From: a secondary endosymbiont of Ctenarytaina eucalypti
Lineage (GTDB): Bacteria; Pseudomonadota; Gammaproteobacteria; Enterobacterales; Enterobacteriaceae
Direction: 5' to 3'
Assembly: GCF_000287335.1 (NCBI RefSeq)
Contig: NC_018419.1
Coordinates: forward strand, 1,054,001 to 1,118,000
DNA length: 64,000 nt
In this document: positions 1 through 11,494 of the stretch, in pieces
Layout of the letters: every line of letters starts with the position of its first letter
How positions within the stretch are numbered: position 1 is the stretch's first letter
Made by a program: the position numbers and the translations under genes
Notes under the pieces: model-generated
What the model was told of the DNA's origin: nothing
What the model saw: the letters and a program-made list of their open reading frames with translations, nothing else
The model's database searches: none

Positions 1-627
1 CAAATATCCGCTAGATACCCCAGTAACGCCATCATGTGGCTTCTGGTAAAGTTGCTCGATGCGCGCTACCGTACTTTCAAGAATACGGTCAATGCTTTTC
101 GGACCTTCATCTTTACTAGCCCGGTTCTCCGCTATCAAGAACACTCTTGATTCCGCTAGGTCCAGTAATTCCCCGCTACTCCGTCCCTGTGGATCGTAAC
201 CAGCATCGGCAATTTCATGAGCAACGGCAATCATTTCCCTGACCACGGCCCTTTCTCGTACAATATCGGCATAAGCGGAAATATTCGCTGCGCTAGGGGT
301 ATTTTTAGAGAGCTCAGCTAGATACGCAAACCCGCCAACAGCGTCTAATATTTTTTTTTGTTCGAGAGATTCTGAAAGAGTGATGAGATCGATAGGCTTT
401 GCTAGCTCTAAGAGACGCTGCATCTCTTTAAAAATAAGACGGTGCGGGCGGTTAAAGAAGTCGTTACCAGTCACTCGTGCAGCGACATTATCCCACCGTT
501 CGTTATCTAGCATCAAGCCGCCTAATACGGACTGTTCTGCCTCCAGTGAGTGGGGCGGCATCTTTAGGTTTTCTATCTGACGGTCAAAGGGGGCATGTGC
601 TTTATGAGACGGTTTTTTTTCTAACAT
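1..627 (-). CDS. dnaB: Replicative DNA helicase DnaB, N-terminal part (cut by window edge)
   Basis: DnaB is the hexameric ATP-driven helicase that unwinds DNA ahead of the replication fork and recruits DnaG primase. The 209 codons seen run from an ATG at 625-627 to the window edge without a stop. They cover the N-terminal domain and linker: the stretch PPHSLEAEQSVLGGLMLDN, then a segment with AYLAELSKNTPSAANISAYA, then RVFLIAE, then HDGVTGVSSGYL, all closely like E. coli DnaB as I remember it. The RecA-like ATPase domain lies outside the window. The first 15 or so residues differ from E. coli, as is usual for this tail. No adjacent gene is visible upstream for 1.8 kb. The call is firm; only completeness is unknown. 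Confidence 0.97.
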   Translation of the reverse strand, partial: MLEKKPSHKAHAPFDRQIENLKMPPHSLEAEQSVLGGLMLDNERWDNVAARVTGNDFFNRPHRLIFKEMQRLLELAKPIDLITLSESLEQKKILDAVGGFAYLAELSKNTPSAANISAYADIVRERAVVREMIAVAHEIADAGYDPQGRSSGELLDLAESRVFLIAENRASKDEGPKSIDRILESTVARIEQLYQKPHDGVTGVSSGYL

Positions 628-2452
628 GAAAGAGTACTGTACCTATTAAGCGGTCGTTTGATAAAGGCACATTGTATCCCCTCTTAGGGCGAGATCCTAT
701 TCGCTTTAAAAAACAATGATGTAATTTTTCTGTTTAAAAATTTTGATTAATCTTTGTTGATTATTGCAGACATAGATGTTTTTAGAGAATAATCAAAGTC
801 ATGTTAATCGGCGATGAGGCATTCGTGGTATATGCTAATCATCTCAATCATATTGCATATCATGCGGTGAAGCCTTCTGATTTTGTATTTCAAGTAGTAA
901 CGATTGCACTTCGAGGTCGGCAATACATCTATTTTTTCAGAACTATATACATTGTTTCTGATGTTGTCATATTAATGGTTTTACGAATGACTGAGTACTT
1001 AAATGCGATTTATTGGGGCCCTGCCCTAGTGTTATATGTTGTGTTTTTCTTATTATGCGACTTCTGAAGTTCTAGTGGTTCTTATGGGCCATTTATCAGT
1101 ACTGTTAAAGGTTGTATTACTGTTTATTAAAAATACTAATAATTTCCTTAGAGTTGTTATAGTTTTTGGACTATACGCATTTCAAACTTGTTTTTTAATA
1201 CGATCCTGAGCGTTAAATATCAGTATGCTTGATCTTTTTTCTTGAGATAACACGGTGTGTTTTTTATAAAAAGAATAGAAAGTATAGTTTTAAAGGTTTT
1301 TATTAAATTAGTTTGCATCATGCTGTTTTTATGAGAATGTAGTAGTATTGGGTGCACCTTCTTCGGTGTACTACAGCTTTTTTCCTTAACTTAATTACAT
1401 TTAGTTACAGTGATTAGTGAATGCGCGGACTAGAGTGCATAATCCCGAAGGGGATGTCTAGAAACAGTCAAAAACATGTGAACCTCTGCACTAGTGCATT
1501 GAAAAATGCATCAAATTTACTATACTACGAATTAATTATCTGAGTTTAGTTTCTGTTAACCTGTAGGTAGAGTAGTTGTTTATCGAAATAAAGCAAGCGC
1601 CTCAGAATGGTTTCGCTAACATCACTTTAGTTGCTTCCTCTTAAAAAGCAGTAGGGGATTTTTAGATAGTTCATTGTTTTTCTGGTGACAGATACCATGC
1701 GTTAAATAGAAAAACTTTTTAATTTCAAGAAATCTGTCGTTAATCTCTTATTGTTTTTAATTCAGTCATTCTTCCTGCGGCGCTACTCATTCAATCTTTT
1801 TCGGTTTTCATGGATGGGTATATTGTGTAAAAGGTAACGCTAATATAGAGCGTAATGTAGGTGAGGGCGTCCTATCGGACTCTCATGAAGTGACTGACAT
1901 ATAATATCGAACTATAGATTCTTTAAAAGAGAATAAGACAGCTCTAGTACGATGCAATCCATAAAATCCGTCTGCAACTACTGCCAGCCAAGGGATCATG
2001 CATCGCATTATGCTAGTACCGGTTGAATTGTATCGCATGCGATACTTGACGCAAAATAAGTAAAATATTATTTTTTCAGTCAGCCTGCTTTGTGCAAGAC
2101 TGACTGGTATATGTCGTACGTTGGAGTATCATACATGCTGGGTTCCAGGTGGTGTATTATTAAAATATCATTTTTTTCTATTTGTTAACCTTAACATGGT
2201 TTTTGTTCTGGTTTTGTGTTCAGCATCAACCGGTAAGGGGTTGCGCCAGGCCTGTACTTTCAGATTTCCCTTAGAGGAGTAGTGGAGATGATCTTAGCCG
2301 ACATCTTATAGACTATAGCGGCGCAATCAGGAGCAGGAATGCTATATTGCCATTTTTTGACATTGAAAGACTTTGTGATAAAAGGTTAGACTGGTAGTGA
2401 TATGATGTTTTGGAATGATTCAATGAATAATCTTGCATAATTATGCAGGTCA
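628..2452. other. Gene-free interval between dnaB and tRNA-Ala
   Basis: In an E. coli-type rRNA operon the 23S gene would start here, within about 200 bases of tRNA-Ala, but no 23S or 5S sequence can be recognised. An open frame at 801-1067 (+, 88 codons, hydrophobic) resembles nothing I know and has no ribosome-binding site; I treat it as chance. The interval also holds a terminator-like hairpin at 1338-1383, a 16-base palindrome at 2030-2045 (GTATCGCATGCGATAC) and a 14-base palindrome at 2434-2447 immediately behind tRNA-Ala. Confidence 0.7.
1338..1383 (+). terminator. Terminator-like hairpin without an upstream gene
   Basis: Arms TGTAGTA (1338-1344) and TACTACA (1369-1375) enclose a second stem CACC/GGTG (1355-1358, 1365-1368) around the loop TTCTTC, followed by GC and six T (1378-1383). 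The left side has an unpaired stretch of ten bases, so the stem is imperfect. No gene on the plus strand precedes it, so it may be the leftover terminator of a deleted gene. Confidence 0.35.
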
Positions 2453-2528
2453 TGGTGGAGCTAAGCGGGATCGAACCGCTGGCCTCCTGCGTGCAAAGCA
2501 GGCGCTCTCCCAGCTGAGCTATAGCCCC
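2453..2528 (-). tRNA. tRNA-Ala (anticodon TGC)
   Basis: A 76-base tRNA with encoded CCA. Acceptor stem GGGGCTA pairs with TAGCTCC, with one G-T wobble. The anticodon arm reads CTGCTTTGCACGCAG with anticodon TGC, and the T arm contains GGTTCGATCC. It is the second spacer tRNA of the 16S operon, in the normal order 16S, Ile, Ala. The 23S gene that should follow is absent. Confidence 0.98.
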
Positions 2529-2592
2529 AATAGATCTTTTCCATTTTTATCTACTACTAATTAGGATACATGCGAGGCATTGATGCTTTTAC

Positions 2593-2669
<77 letters not shown>

Positions 2670-2686
2670 ATAGGATTTTATGGTGT

Positions 2687-2709
2687 TATCAGACAATTTG
2701 TGTGGGCAC
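2687..2709 (-). other. 16S processing stem, spacer-side arm
   Basis: These 23 bases are the inverted complement, with one mismatch, of 4373-4395 on the other side of the 16S gene. The shared core is TTTGTGTGGGCAC. In enteric rRNA operons such flanking repeats pair to form the long RNase III stem that releases precursor 16S. Its preservation indicates that the 16S is still transcribed and matured although the rest of the operon is gone. Confidence 0.8.
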
Positions 2710-2732
2710 GTCACTTAACATATCGCTAGTGT

Positions 2733-4273
<1,541 letters not shown>

Positions 4274-4372
4274 AAAAGCTCGATGCTTAAAGAATTAAAA
4301 CGCGTATTCGAACGAATGTTTGTTTTTTAGTCTTTAAGACTTGATATTTCCTGTATTGATATTGTCTTGTGA

Positions 4373-4395
4373 GTGCCCACACAAAATGTCTGATA
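4373..4395 (-). other. 16S processing stem, leader-side arm
   Basis: Partner of 2687-2709: GTGCCCACACAAA plus TGTCTGATA with one central mismatch. It lies in the transcribed leader, about 100 bases upstream of the mature 16S 5' end. Confidence 0.8.
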
Positions 4396-4400
4396 AATTT

Positions 4401-4410
4401 TTAAAGAGCG
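4401..4410 (-). promoter_or_regulatory. boxA antitermination element of the rRNA leader
   Basis: Read on the minus strand this is CGCTCTTTAA, a good match to the enteric rRNA boxA (TGCTCTTTAA), at which NusB/NusE load to make polymerase resistant to Rho. It lies between the promoter and the processing stem, in the expected order. Confidence 0.75.
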
Positions 4411-4446
4411 GTTTTACCTCTAAGCCGTTGGGGCCTGAGGTGCTCA

Positions 4447-4474
4447 ATAATATACTTTTTTTATTCAGTGTCAA
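4447..4474 (-). promoter_or_regulatory. rRNA operon promoter
   Basis: On the minus strand there is a -35 hexamer TTGACA (4469-4474), a 16-base spacer and a -10 hexamer TATTAT (4447-4452). Start of transcription would be near 4440, giving a leader of about 170 bases that contains boxA and the processing arm. I see one promoter, where E. coli operons have two. Confidence 0.75.
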
Positions 4475-4591
4475 GATATTTTTCTTGTTTCTGAATTGCT
4501 TTTACCCCTGATGCTTATCACGTAACTTATGCACAGATTAGTATCATAGGAAGGTAGATTAAAATAGCAAGAAATAGCATTAATTTTTCAA

Positions 4592-5185
4592 CTAATAGAT
4601 AAAAGATGCATTATGTTTTATTTTCCGCTTTTTAATTTCAGTTGGCAACGAGGATAAGGAATCAATGACCCAATCTGCCTCAGCCCTGGCATGCTCTACT
4701 AATAAAGCTTTTTTACTGCAAAGCAATACTCGAGTTCCAACACCAGCCGCTTTTCCAGCAAGCATATCGTCTAATTTGTCTCCTACCATATAAGAAGCAG
4801 CCATATCAATATGCAGATAGCTTTGCGCTTTTAGCAACATCCCAGGTTTCGGCTTCCGGCAATCACACTCCTGGCGTAATAATTTTACTTCTGCTTTCGG
4901 ATGGTGAGGGCAAAAATAGATAGCGTCTAGATGAACGTCAAAGTACGCCAATGATTGCTTCATGTATGCAGTTAAGCGCATAAATTGCTTTTTACTAAAT
5001 AAACCACGAGCTAGTCCAGATTGATTAGTGACTACGATAAGGGCAAAGCCAATTTTTTTTAATTCTTGCATGGCTTTGATTACGCCATCAATAAATTGAA
5101 AATTATCAATCTCATGTACGTAACCTGTATCAGCGTTAATCGTACCATCACGATCTAAAAAAATTGCACACACAGGCCGTGTCAC
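4592..5185 (-). CDS. gmhB: D-glycero-beta-D-manno-heptose-1,7-bisphosphate 7-phosphatase
   Basis: GmhB removes the 7-phosphate from heptose 1,7-bisphosphate, a cytoplasmic step in making ADP-heptose for the LPS inner core. The 197-residue HAD-family protein has the nucleophile motif DRDGT (Asp11 and Asp13), the motif TNQSG near residue 53, the zinc-site pattern CPHH followed by CDCRKP, and the last motif MVGDKLDD. Length matches E. coli (191), with a lysine-rich tail. The start is a GTG with CAGGAG seven bases upstream. It sits upstream of the 16S gene on the same strand, as in E. coli. The window also holds hldD, waaF and waaC, which use its product. Confidence 0.97.
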   Translation of the reverse strand: MTRPVCAIFLDRDGTINADTGYVHEIDNFQFIDGVIKAMQELKKIGFALIVVTNQSGLARGLFSKKQFMRLTAYMKQSLAYFDVHLDAIYFCPHHPKAEVKLLRQECDCRKPKPGMLLKAQSYLHIDMAASYMVGDKLDDMLAGKAAGVGTRVLLCSKKALLVEHARAEADWVIDSLSSLPTEIKKRKIKHNASFIY

Positions 5186-6220
5186 TGCAACGCTCCTGAT
5201 TACACGTAAAATTTAGTTATCGTATTTTTTGATATCAGGATAAGGTCATTATAACGCTGAATACAAATCAATAAAATAATAGGGTTATATGCTGTGCTAT
5301 TTGTTAAAATTAATTTTTGTTAGAGTTGCATCGCGAGTCATCGATTCGCTATAATGCATGCATTTATTCAGCATAATATTAATATACAGTAATATTATTC
5401 TGAATAAATGTATAGTTAAATAAGAAATTGGATCTTTGAGAGAATAATTTTTTTCATGAATCCCGTTCAAAACAGCTGAGCGCCGTGATCCAAAGAATAT
5501 CCTGCTATCGTTCCTAAGGAAGGTCCCGTAACATCCAGTTACGCTTGTGTAGCTGCTGTTTTGTTGCGTGAGAGATTATTGACACAGATCAGTTTACCTC
5601 TTGCGCTGATAAATGAGGGAACAGTAAAGATTTTTATTTTAAAAACCATTTATCCGGATGCTTCATATGACTGTGTCCGAAAATTGCAGCCCAGCGCAAG
5701 ACTCATTCATTGACTAATGATCATGCAGTGTATTGATGTTGTGATGCGAGCTTTTCCTATCTTTTCAGAATGAGGAAAGAGACCGCGAAGGAAGCTTATT
5801 AACATCTTTAAAGTTTTATAAATCGAGATCAAAAATATCCCTAACACTCTCGACGCATAATCAAACATTCATTTTATCATTAGTATATTAGCGATCCCTG
5901 GTAAGTTAAAAGTAACCTCTCACGCTTCTCAAGATTGGTCTTGTTTTTCGAGGCATTAATGTTGCCTCATGCATCTAGATTCTCAGATAACTAGTCCTAG
6001 TTCAGGGTATTATTTCAAATAAGCTACTTGCTGATTTTAAGCTTTATTTGCGATAAAAAACTAATTTTGCAGCATGCCGATACAAAATATTAAGATGAGA
6101 TTAAGCCTCTATTCAGAGGCATCGGGGCAGTACATGGAGTGGTTGCTAGGAGAAGCTTTTGGAGCGCTTCGCTTATACTTGATGATGAGGTTATGTATTT
6201 ATTTGTGCCCCTCTTTATGT
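5186..6220. other. Gene-free interval between gmhB and crr
   Basis: No recognisable gene; an open frame at 6074-6274 (+) is unlike anything I know and overlaps the end of crr. The notable element is a long hairpin at 5361-5410. The bases just upstream of gmhB (5186-5260) are AT-rich and may hold its promoter, but I cannot fix one. Confidence 0.6.
5361..5410. repeat. Long stem-loop, 21-base arms
   Basis: The left arm CATTTATTCAG-C-ATAATATTA (5361-5381) pairs with TAATATTAT-T-CTGAATAAATG (5390-5410), with a single C/T mismatch and an 8-base loop. No T run follows on either strand, so it is not a standard terminator. Confidence 0.85.
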
Positions 6221-6759
6221 TCACCCGGTGATACAGGCAGAGGCCTGGTGATTTTTATGGATACGCATGATTAAGGTTTCACCTACTACAGCGCTGCCGG
6301 AGAATTTTAATAGTTCTTTGATTTCATTCATGTTGGAAATCACCACCGGCGTTAGGGTAGACTTTGTTTTTTCTTCTACAATGGACAAATCAAACTCGAT
6401 AATAACGTCACCTTTTTTACACTTTGACCTTCTTTATCGATGCGGAAGAAGCCTTCTCCTTTTAGCTCAACCGTATCGATCCCGAAATGCACGAATAGCT
6501 CAATACCAGTGTCGGATGTTATGGAGAAAGCGTGATTCGTGTCGAAAATTTTACCGATCGTGCCGTTTACTGGGGAAGACATTTGATTACCGATAGGCTT
6601 GATGGCTATCCTATCTCCCACGATTTTTTCAGCGAAAACTACATCAGGAACATTTTCAATGTTTACAATGTTCCTTGAAAGAGGGGCAACTATTTCAATG
6701 CTGCCCGTATATTGAGTGCAAGCAGAAACGAGAGATTTCAATTTATTGAAAAAACGCAT
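6221..6759 (-). pseudogene. crr: Glucose-specific PTS enzyme IIA (Crr), frameshifted near the 3' end
   Basis: EIIA-Glc accepts phosphate from HPr and passes it to sugar permeases; it also controls other transporters. As read, frame 1 starts at 6759 and stops at 6376 after 127 residues (E. coli 169). It keeps both histidines of the active site, His76 (TNHAFS) and the phosphorylated His91 (VHFGID). After GQSVKK the frame is lost. One extra A in the run of six A (minus strand; T6 at 6413-6418) restores the enteric C-terminus, with EFDL, STLTPVVISNMNEIKEL and VVGET, ending at a TGA at 6221 with about ten extra residues. The long frame beyond the break has no stop, so the lesion is recent, bypassed by slippage at the A run, or a sequencing error. 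Third gene of ptsH-ptsI-crr. Confidence 0.9.
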
Positions 6760-6799
6760 GATCTGCTCCTAAGTTTTTATATCGGCAAGTGTTGTGCAA

Positions 6800-8527
6800 T
6801 TAGCAAAGCATGTGTTCTTCAATGAATTCATTTACTAGAGTCATTAATTCTTTTGCTGTTGGTTGCGCTAATGCTGTTTCTGCTAATTTTTTTGCATCAT
6901 GAAAATTGATATTACGAATAATTTTCTTAATGCGAGGTATAGAGATAGCGCTCATGCTGAATTCATCTAGTCCCATCCCCAATAACAGTAGTGTAGCACG
7001 TTCATCTCCCGCCAGCTCGCCGCACATGCTGGTCCATTTTCCGGCAGCGTGAGACGCATCAATAACTTGCTTGATTAACATTAGCACGGCTGGAGACATG
7101 GGATTATACATATGAGAAATAAGCGCGTTACCACGATCGACTGCAAGAGTATACTGGGTTAAGTCGTTTGTCCCAATACTAAAAAAATCGACTTCTTGGG
7201 CTAGATGACGCGCAATCACTGCGGCAGCTGGTGTTTCTACCATCACTCCGACTTTAATATTTTCGTCGAAGACTCGTCCCTCATCACGGAGCTGCGCTTT
7301 CAATAGTGAAAGTTGATCTTTCAGTGTGCGAACTTCTTCTACAGAAATAATCATTGGATACATGATACGTAGTTTTCCGAAGGCTGAGGCGCGTAGAATC
7401 GCTCGCAACTGCGCATGAAGGATGTCTTTACGATCGAGTCCGATACGGATAGCACGCCATCCGAGGAACGGATTCTCCTCTTTCGGTAGCTGCATATAAG
7501 GTAAATCTTTGTCTCCGCCAATATCCATTGTACGTAAGATAATCGAGCGGTTGAGCATGGATTGTGACGCGGCCTTGTAGGCTTGGAACTGCTCTTCTTC
7601 ACTTGGCAATGAATTACGGTCCATAAACAAAAACTCAGTGCGATATAGCCCGATGCCTTCTGCGCCATGGCGTTCAGCACCCACTATGTCTCTCAGGGTG
7701 CCAATATTAGCGCAGATTGACACCTGATGCCCGTCAAGCGTGACGGCCTTTAGGTTTTTGAGTTTGTTCAGTGCACTTTTCTCTGCAGTGTATTGATTTT
7801 TTAGTGCTTGCAGTGCTTTAATCGTTGATGCTTCAGGATTAATGTAAATTCGGTTGTTAATGGCGTCTAGAATTAAATAATCGCCATTAACGACTTGGCT
7901 GGTAATGTTGCCTGTACCAACTATAGCGGGGAGTTCCATCGAACGTGCAATAATAGAGGAGTGCGAAGTTCGCCCTCCTAGATCTGTGATAAAACCTAAA
8001 ACTTTATCCATATTTAGCTGTGCGGTTTCTGACGGTGTCAAATCTACTGCTACCAGAACCGCTTCCTGGCTAATGGGGTTCAGATCCAGAATTGGCATAG
8101 CAAGAATATTGCGCAATAAACGTTTACCAATATCATGGATGTCGGTAGCGCGTCCCTTAAGGTATTCATCGTCGAGCGCCTCAAGCGCTGCGGCATGCGC
8201 TTGGATTGTTGTATGAACGGCTGCATCTGCGCTGGTGAGTTCATTTTTGATACGGGATATGATGTCTTGCTCAAGCTCTTCGTCTTCTAATAACATAATA
8301 TGGCCATCGAAGATACCTTCCTTTTCTTCACCGAAAATTTTATCCGCTTTATTTTGTATTTCTTTTAGCTGCGCAGCGGCTTTGGCTCGCCCGGTAAGGA
8401 AACGCTTTATCTCCACCTCGACCTGGTCTGGAGTAATTTTTTCCCGGTTGATCACAATCTCCTCGTCCCTTAGGAGGCGCACTTTACCAAAGGCGATACC
8501 TGGTGATGCTACAATACCTGAAACCAT
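6800..8527 (-). CDS. ptsI: Phosphoenolpyruvate-protein phosphotransferase (PTS enzyme I)
   Basis: Enzyme I takes phosphate from phosphoenolpyruvate and gives it to HPr, starting all PTS sugar uptake; it is a soluble dimer. The 575 residues equal the E. coli length. The N-terminal domain carries the phosphorylated histidine in GGRTSHSS (His189). The C-terminal barrel has YRTEFLFM, the [10 protein letters not shown] segment and the catalytic cysteine in SMCGELAGD. It follows ptsH by 48 bases and precedes crr by 40, the normal operon spacing. No damage is visible. Confidence 0.98.
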   Translation of the reverse strand: MVSGIVASPGIAFGKVRLLRDEEIVINREKITPDQVEVEIKRFLTGRAKAAAQLKEIQNKADKIFGEEKEGIFDGHIMLLEDEELEQDIISRIKNELTSADAAVHTTIQAHAAALEALDDEYLKGRATDIHDIGKRLLRNILAMPILDLNPISQEAVLVAVDLTPSETAQLNMDKVLGFITDLGGRTSHSSIIARSMELPAIVGTGNITSQVVNGDYLILDAINNRIYINPEASTIKALQALKNQYTAEKSALNKLKNLKAVTLDGHQVSICANIGTLRDIVGAERHGAEGIGLYRTEFLFMDRNSLPSEEEQFQAYKAASQSMLNRSIILRTMDIGGDKDLPYMQLPKEENPFLGWRAIRIGLDRKDILHAQLRAILRASAFGKLRIMYPMIISVEEVRTLKDQLSLLKAQLRDEGRVFDENIKVGVMVETPAAAVIARHLAQEVDFFSIGTNDLTQYTLAVDRGNALISHMYNPMSPAVLMLIKQVIDASHAAGKWTSMCGELAGDERATLLLLGMGLDEFSMSAISIPRIKKIIRNINFHDAKKLAETALAQPTAKELMTLVNEFIEEHMLC

Positions 8528-8575
8528 AACCCCACCTTACTCATGATAGATATTAACTAAAATCCGGGCTGTATA

Positions 8576-8833
8576 CTACTCAAGCTCTGGCATTAGCTTA
8601 ACTAAATGTTCTACCGCTTTTTGTTCATCTTCACCTTCTGCTAGAATAGCGATGCAGGCACCCTGCGTGAGAGAAAGGGTTTGTAACTTAAAGAGGCTTT
8701 TTGCGTTGGCGCTTTTTCCATTGGAGGTCACAGTGATTTCTGAGCTAAATTTTTTAGCTTCTTTGACAAATTTAGCGGTGGGACGGGTATGTAGACCATT
8801 AGGTGTAGTAATAGTTACTTTTTGCTGGTACAT
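8576..8833 (-). CDS. ptsH: Phosphocarrier protein HPr
   Basis: HPr carries phosphate from enzyme I to the EIIA domains. The 85 residues match the E. coli length. His15, the phosphorylation site, sits in NGLHTRP, and Ser46 in AKSLFKL. First gene of the pts operon on this strand. A 21-base palindrome lies 37 bases upstream of the start (8870-8890), inside the probable leader. Confidence 0.98.
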   Translation of the reverse strand: MYQQKVTITTPNGLHTRPTAKFVKEAKKFSSEITVTSNGKSANAKSLFKLQTLSLTQGACIAILAEGEDEQKAVEHLVKLMPELE

Positions 8834-8869
8834 ATTATTTCCCCAACTTATTGGATGATATTAGTATTA

Positions 8870-8890
8870 TTAGGCTAAAGTTTAGCCTAA
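8870..8890. repeat. Perfect 21-base palindrome in the ptsH leader
   Basis: TTAGGCTAAA, a central G, then TTTAGCCTAA. It could form a hairpin in the pts mRNA leader or be a binding site for a dimeric regulator. I do not recognise it as a known operator. Confidence 0.8.
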
Positions 8891-9189
8891 AAGATTCACG
8901 TTAGTTTATATGGTTGTGGTAGAGCTTTTCGCACCGCCTTATCAAGAGGTAGCTTGTGTTATTAGTGTCATATGACTCATTACTGTATTACGCATTGTGA
9001 TTTATAAATGTTGTTAATATTAACTATTATGCCGTTTTTCTTTGCAAATCTATAGGTCAGTCTACGTTTCTTTTAATTGGTTAATAAATATCCTGATTGT
9101 TCTGATCTTTCGAAATCATTTTCGGTTTAAACATAAAATAGGACCAACAAAATTAACTTATAGTGATTTGAAAACATGACCTAGTCCAC

Positions 9190-9217
9190 AAAAAAGCACC
9201 CTAATGGGTGCTTTTTT
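9190..9217 (-). terminator. Rho-independent terminator of cysK
   Basis: A 12-base perfect stem, AAAAAAGCACCC with GGGTGCTTTTTT, and a TAAT loop, 22 bases beyond the cysK stop codon. The A and T runs on both sides make it usable in both directions, but only cysK reads into it at short range. Confidence 0.9.
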
Positions 9218-9239
9218 AAAAAAATGGATATAGCTGGAG

Positions 9240-10205
9240 TTATTGTAATTCAGGAGTAGTAAACAGATCGGAAAATAAAGCAGTGCTGAGATAGCGCTCC
9301 CCTGAGGAGGGGAGTATCACGACCATTTTCTTGTTAGCAAAGGCTTTCTCTTGCTGAAGTTTAAGCGCTACCGCGACGGCGGCGCCGGAGGAAATACCAG
9401 ATAGGATGCCCTCCTCTTCCATCAGGCGGCGTGCGGTGTGGAACGCTTCATCGTTGGTAATTGTCTCGACTCGATCGAGAAGTGTTAGATCTAGATTATC
9501 AGGAATAAAACCGGCGCCAATGCCTTGGATTTGATGAGGCCCAGGGTTGATTTCTTCCCCAGCTATCGCCTGGGTGATGACAGGTGAGTCCTGTGGCTCT
9601 ACTGCAACAGTAAATACATGCTTACCCTGAATATTTTTTAAATAACGGCTTACTCCCGTAATAGTACCTCCGGTACCTACTCCGGCGATAAATACGTCTA
9701 AATCGCCGTCGGTATCTTGCCAAATTTCTGGACCAGTGGTGCTCTCATGGATTGCAGGATTAGCGGGATTGCTGAATTGCTGTAGCATTAGGAAACGCTT
9801 TGGATCGGTTGAAACAATTTCTTCAGCCTTGGTGATGGCACCTTTCATCCCCTTTGATCCGTCAGTTAGAACTAGTCTAGCACCTAGTGCTTTTAAAAGC
9901 TTACGGCGCTCACTACTCATCGTGTCGGGCATAGTTAGGGTTAATTGATAGCCACGCGCCGCTGCAACATAACCTAACGCAATGCCAGTATTACCACTGG
10001 TAGGCTCCACTAACTCTACTCCTGGCGTAAGCTTCCCCCGCTTTTCCGCATCCCAAATCATATTTGCGCCGATTCGGCATTTGACGCTGAAGCTAGGATT
10101 ACGCGATTCCACCTTTGCCAGGATATTACCATTCCCTACGAGGTTTAAACGGACCAGCGGTGTGCGACCGATAGTCATTGAATTGTCTTTATAAATGTTG
10201 CTCAT
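9240..10205 (-). CDS. cysK: Cysteine synthase A (O-acetylserine sulfhydrylase)
   Basis: CysK makes cysteine from O-acetylserine and sulfide using PLP. The 321 residues include the PLP lysine (Lys42 in [11 protein letters not shown]), the substrate loop PTSGNTG, the phosphate-binding GVGTGGT and the C-terminal ISSGAA and LPSSGERY segments. The frame is open 25 codons further upstream, but the ATG at 10205 is preferred: it aligns with the E. coli start and has AGGA upstream (AGGACTGGTC). Followed by a strong terminator. Order cysK-ptsH-ptsI-crr is as in E. coli. Retention suggests that the cell still fixes sulfide into cysteine. Confidence 0.97.
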   Translation of the reverse strand: MSNIYKDNSMTIGRTPLVRLNLVGNGNILAKVESRNPSFSVKCRIGANMIWDAEKRGKLTPGVELVEPTSGNTGIALGYVAAARGYQLTLTMPDTMSSERRKLLKALGARLVLTDGSKGMKGAITKAEEIVSTDPKRFLMLQQFSNPANPAIHESTTGPEIWQDTDGDLDVFIAGVGTGGTITGVSRYLKNIQGKHVFTVAVEPQDSPVITQAIAGEEINPGPHQIQGIGAGFIPDNLDLTLLDRVETITNDEAFHTARRLMEEEGILSGISSGAAVAVALKLQQEKAFANKKMVVILPSSGERYLSTALFSDLFTTPELQ

Positions 10206-11494
10206 GACCAGTCCTATAGTTCGGGAGCGAAAGGAAAAGATTTTTATAACACATATTCTTTTATTTTCAGAGGGAAGCAAAATAACAGTATATCGTTAGG
10301 TTATTAAGACATTTCATTTCAAGGAATATATAAAGTACGGCTTCTATTAAAAGATTCTTATGTTTTTATGTTATGTTCAACAAGACGCGATGCTGTTTCT
10401 GAACAGATCACTAAATTTTTGTTGTTTCAATTATAATGTATCATGCTTTGTTACTAACACGGCTATTGTTAGGCGAAGAAGATGGTATTTAGTGTTTCCA
10501 ACGGATGAATGTGGTAAAGCCCGTTTATCATAATTAGCATTATGCATACACCTGTGCAGAAGCGCTACGGAGTAAGAATGATTACCTGGCGGTGTGTTAC
10601 ATTGCAATAGAGTCTTTTTAGGAAGTTGAATAAGTAAAAACGATTAAAAGCTATCTTCTCAAAGGCGCATTTCTGCCGTTAAGGTACTACTCTGCAGCGG
10701 TGTGATAACGATAATTTATATTTGCATCAATAGAGGATATTGCACCGCCTGCCATCTAGGAATACGCAGAGTTACTTTTTTCCTAAAAAGCATTTTCATA
10801 GCAACTTAGATCGTCACTGCCTTTCTTCGATATTGACTAAATAATCTAGTTGATGCGCTTTATGCAAGCCGGTAATGTTTGTTCATTTTAGCAGTACTAA
10901 GGTGCGCGAACGCTAGACTAGGAATTATATGTATTGCGATTTATACTACCTGTATACAGCTGACGACATTACTTGCATTTTTCATTGCCAAGATGCTATT
11001 GCTACAATTTTATTTCATCAAATAATTTAAGATTGATTTTATGCACCACTCAAGCGCTATAAATTCAAAACTTGAATCAACGTATTCCTATACAGGCTCC
11101 CGAAAACGGATGCATACCGGTTGCATTACCGATACTTTAGTGATAACACATGCTAGTTTAGAAAACTGGTCAGCAATGCTCAGACTTATTGACTCAATTG
11201 ATATTAATTTGACTCACTCTGCATTCAAGGTGAAAACATTACTAGATGAGTGTTCGGATGCTAATTCGCAATGACGCCAAAGTAAGATAAAGGCTCGCCA
11301 TGATGAAAACGCTAGACCATATTACTGTGTTTTGTAATATCGAAGATCAGCTGACTAGTGCACCAATAGCTTGATTTGCAGCATACGTGTAATAAATCCT
11401 TATTCCTTCAGAAAAAAAATTGCGTATGATTTTAATCATACTTGGTTTATGTTTTAATTAGGACGATAACTACGCCCTCATTTGAGATGGTTAG
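10206..11494. other. Gene-free interval between cysK and tpiA
   Basis: The cysK promoter must lie in the first 100 bases, where there are AT-rich -10-like runs (TATAAA on the minus strand). An open frame at 11041-11274 (+, 77 codons) matches nothing I know and lacks a ribosome-binding site. The tpiA terminator lies at 11412-11441. The two flanking blocks are far apart in E. coli, so a rearrangement junction falls here. Confidence 0.6.
11412..11441 (-). terminator. Rho-independent terminator of tpiA
   Basis: On the minus strand the stem GTATGAT/ATCATAC (arms 11424-11430 and 11435-11441) is followed by GCAA and a run of eight T. It lies 54 bases past the tpiA stop. The stem is AT-rich but perfect. 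Confidence 0.75.

Larger units (their letters stand above)
8834..9239. other. ptsH-cysK intergenic region
   Basis: E. coli has the same two genes here with a long regulatory region between them. Here it holds the 8870-8890 palindrome, an AT-rich stretch that must contain the pts promoter (no clear match to CRP or Mlc sites seen), and the cysK terminator at 9190-9217. Confidence 0.6.

Noticed and set aside
801-1067. Open frame of 88 codons on the plus strand, hydrophobic
   Set aside because: No ribosome-binding site, no family resemblance, and it lies in drifting AT-rich DNA.
11041-11274. 77-codon plus frame between cysK and tpiA
   Set aside because: No ribosome-binding site and no similarity to a known protein.
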